A DNA stretch of 5,335 nt from an uncultured Clostridia bacterium. GTDB taxonomy: Bacteria; Bacillota; Clostridia; Christensenellales; Aristaeellaceae. This document shows, piece by piece, positions 5,264 through 5,335 of the stretch; position 1 is the stretch's first letter, and each line of letters begins with the position of its first letter. The notes beneath the pieces were generated by a model, which saw only the letters and a program-made list of their open reading frames with translations, searched no databases and was not told the origin of the DNA. The stretch covers positions 1 through 5,335 of the forward strand of contig CAJFUU010000216.1 of assembly GCA_904420265.1 (NCBI GenBank). The letters are read 5' to 3'. Both the position numbers and the translations under genes were made by a program.

Positions 5264-5335
5264 ATGGTTCATCCGGTGCAGATGGGCAAGCGCACGCGCA
5301 TGAGCTTTGCCCGCATTGAGGAAGCGCTGGCCGTA
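5264..5335 (+). CDS. rpoB: RNA polymerase beta subunit, N-terminal fragment (truncated by window edge)
   Basis: Only 24 codons are visible: MVHPVQMGKRTRMSFARIEE, then ALAV. This agrees with the N-terminus of clostridial RpoB, in which VHPV-x-x-GKRTRMSFA is followed by the helix leading to the first beta lobe. RpoB is the catalytic beta subunit of RNA polymerase and the usual target of rifamycins; those residues are outside the window. The ATG at 5264 is preceded by GGGGTGAT at good spacing. The gene is divergent from rpiB and has its own promoter and leader, with no rplJ or rplL upstream, which is unlike the common rplKAJL-rpoBC order. rpoC is expected downstream but cannot be seen. The short length limits certainty, but the match is distinctive. 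Confidence 0.9.
   Translation, partial: MVHPVQMGKRTRMSFARIEEALAV

Overview
The window looks like a chromosomal segment from a GC-rich member of the Clostridia (Firmicutes/Bacillota), probably an uncultured gut-type lineage. The grounds are the clostridial-type RpoB N-terminus at the right edge, strong AGGAGG-type ribosome binding sites, sigma-A-like promoters, an Lrp/AsnC regulator coupled to an aminotransferase, and an EpsL/EpsF-like glycan cassette. The lineage is inferred from protein flavour only. No rRNA, tRNA, CRISPR array, phage gene or intact insertion sequence is visible.

Left part (1-648, minus strand): an Lrp/AsnC-family regulator (582-91) reads directly, with a GTGA stop/start overlap, into a class I/II PLP-dependent aminotransferase whose first 31 codons are visible (94-1, cut by the window edge). 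A near-consensus sigma-A promoter (TTGACT-17-TATACT) lies just upstream of the regulator.

Spacer (649-967): no supported gene. It carries a sequence resembling a dispersed REP-like element found in clostridial genomes, and a few short palindromes. No convincing intrinsic terminator is seen for the operon that ends here.

Centre (968-4855, minus strand): a tight five-gene operon in transcription order rpiB, membrane phosphoglycosyl transferase (EpsL/PglC-like), extended-SDR nucleotide-sugar epimerase/reductase, GT2 glycosyltransferase (WaaE-like), GT4 glycosyltransferase (EpsF-like). Each junction overlaps, by 1, 8, 8 and 1 nt. Together the four glycan genes could modify a UDP-sugar, load it on undecaprenyl phosphate and add further sugars on the cytoplasmic face of the membrane. 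No flippase, polymerase or ligase is present, so export and the final acceptor (polysaccharide, teichoic-type polymer or protein) lie elsewhere and are unknown. The ribose-5-phosphate isomerase at the head is a housekeeping pentose phosphate enzyme.

Right part (4856-5335): a 408-nt AT-rich intergenic region separates rpiB from the divergent rpoB (start 5264, truncated at the window end). It holds a perfect TATAAT for rpiB, a consensus-like TTGACA-17-TATTAT promoter for rpoB, a perfect 14-bp palindrome between them, a recurrent TTTTTGC/GCAAAAA word, and an rpoB leader of about 170 nt able to form a long hairpin with alternative pairings. The rpoB gene is not preceded by rplJ-rplL as it is in most bacteria. 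This intergenic region is the most interesting part of the window.
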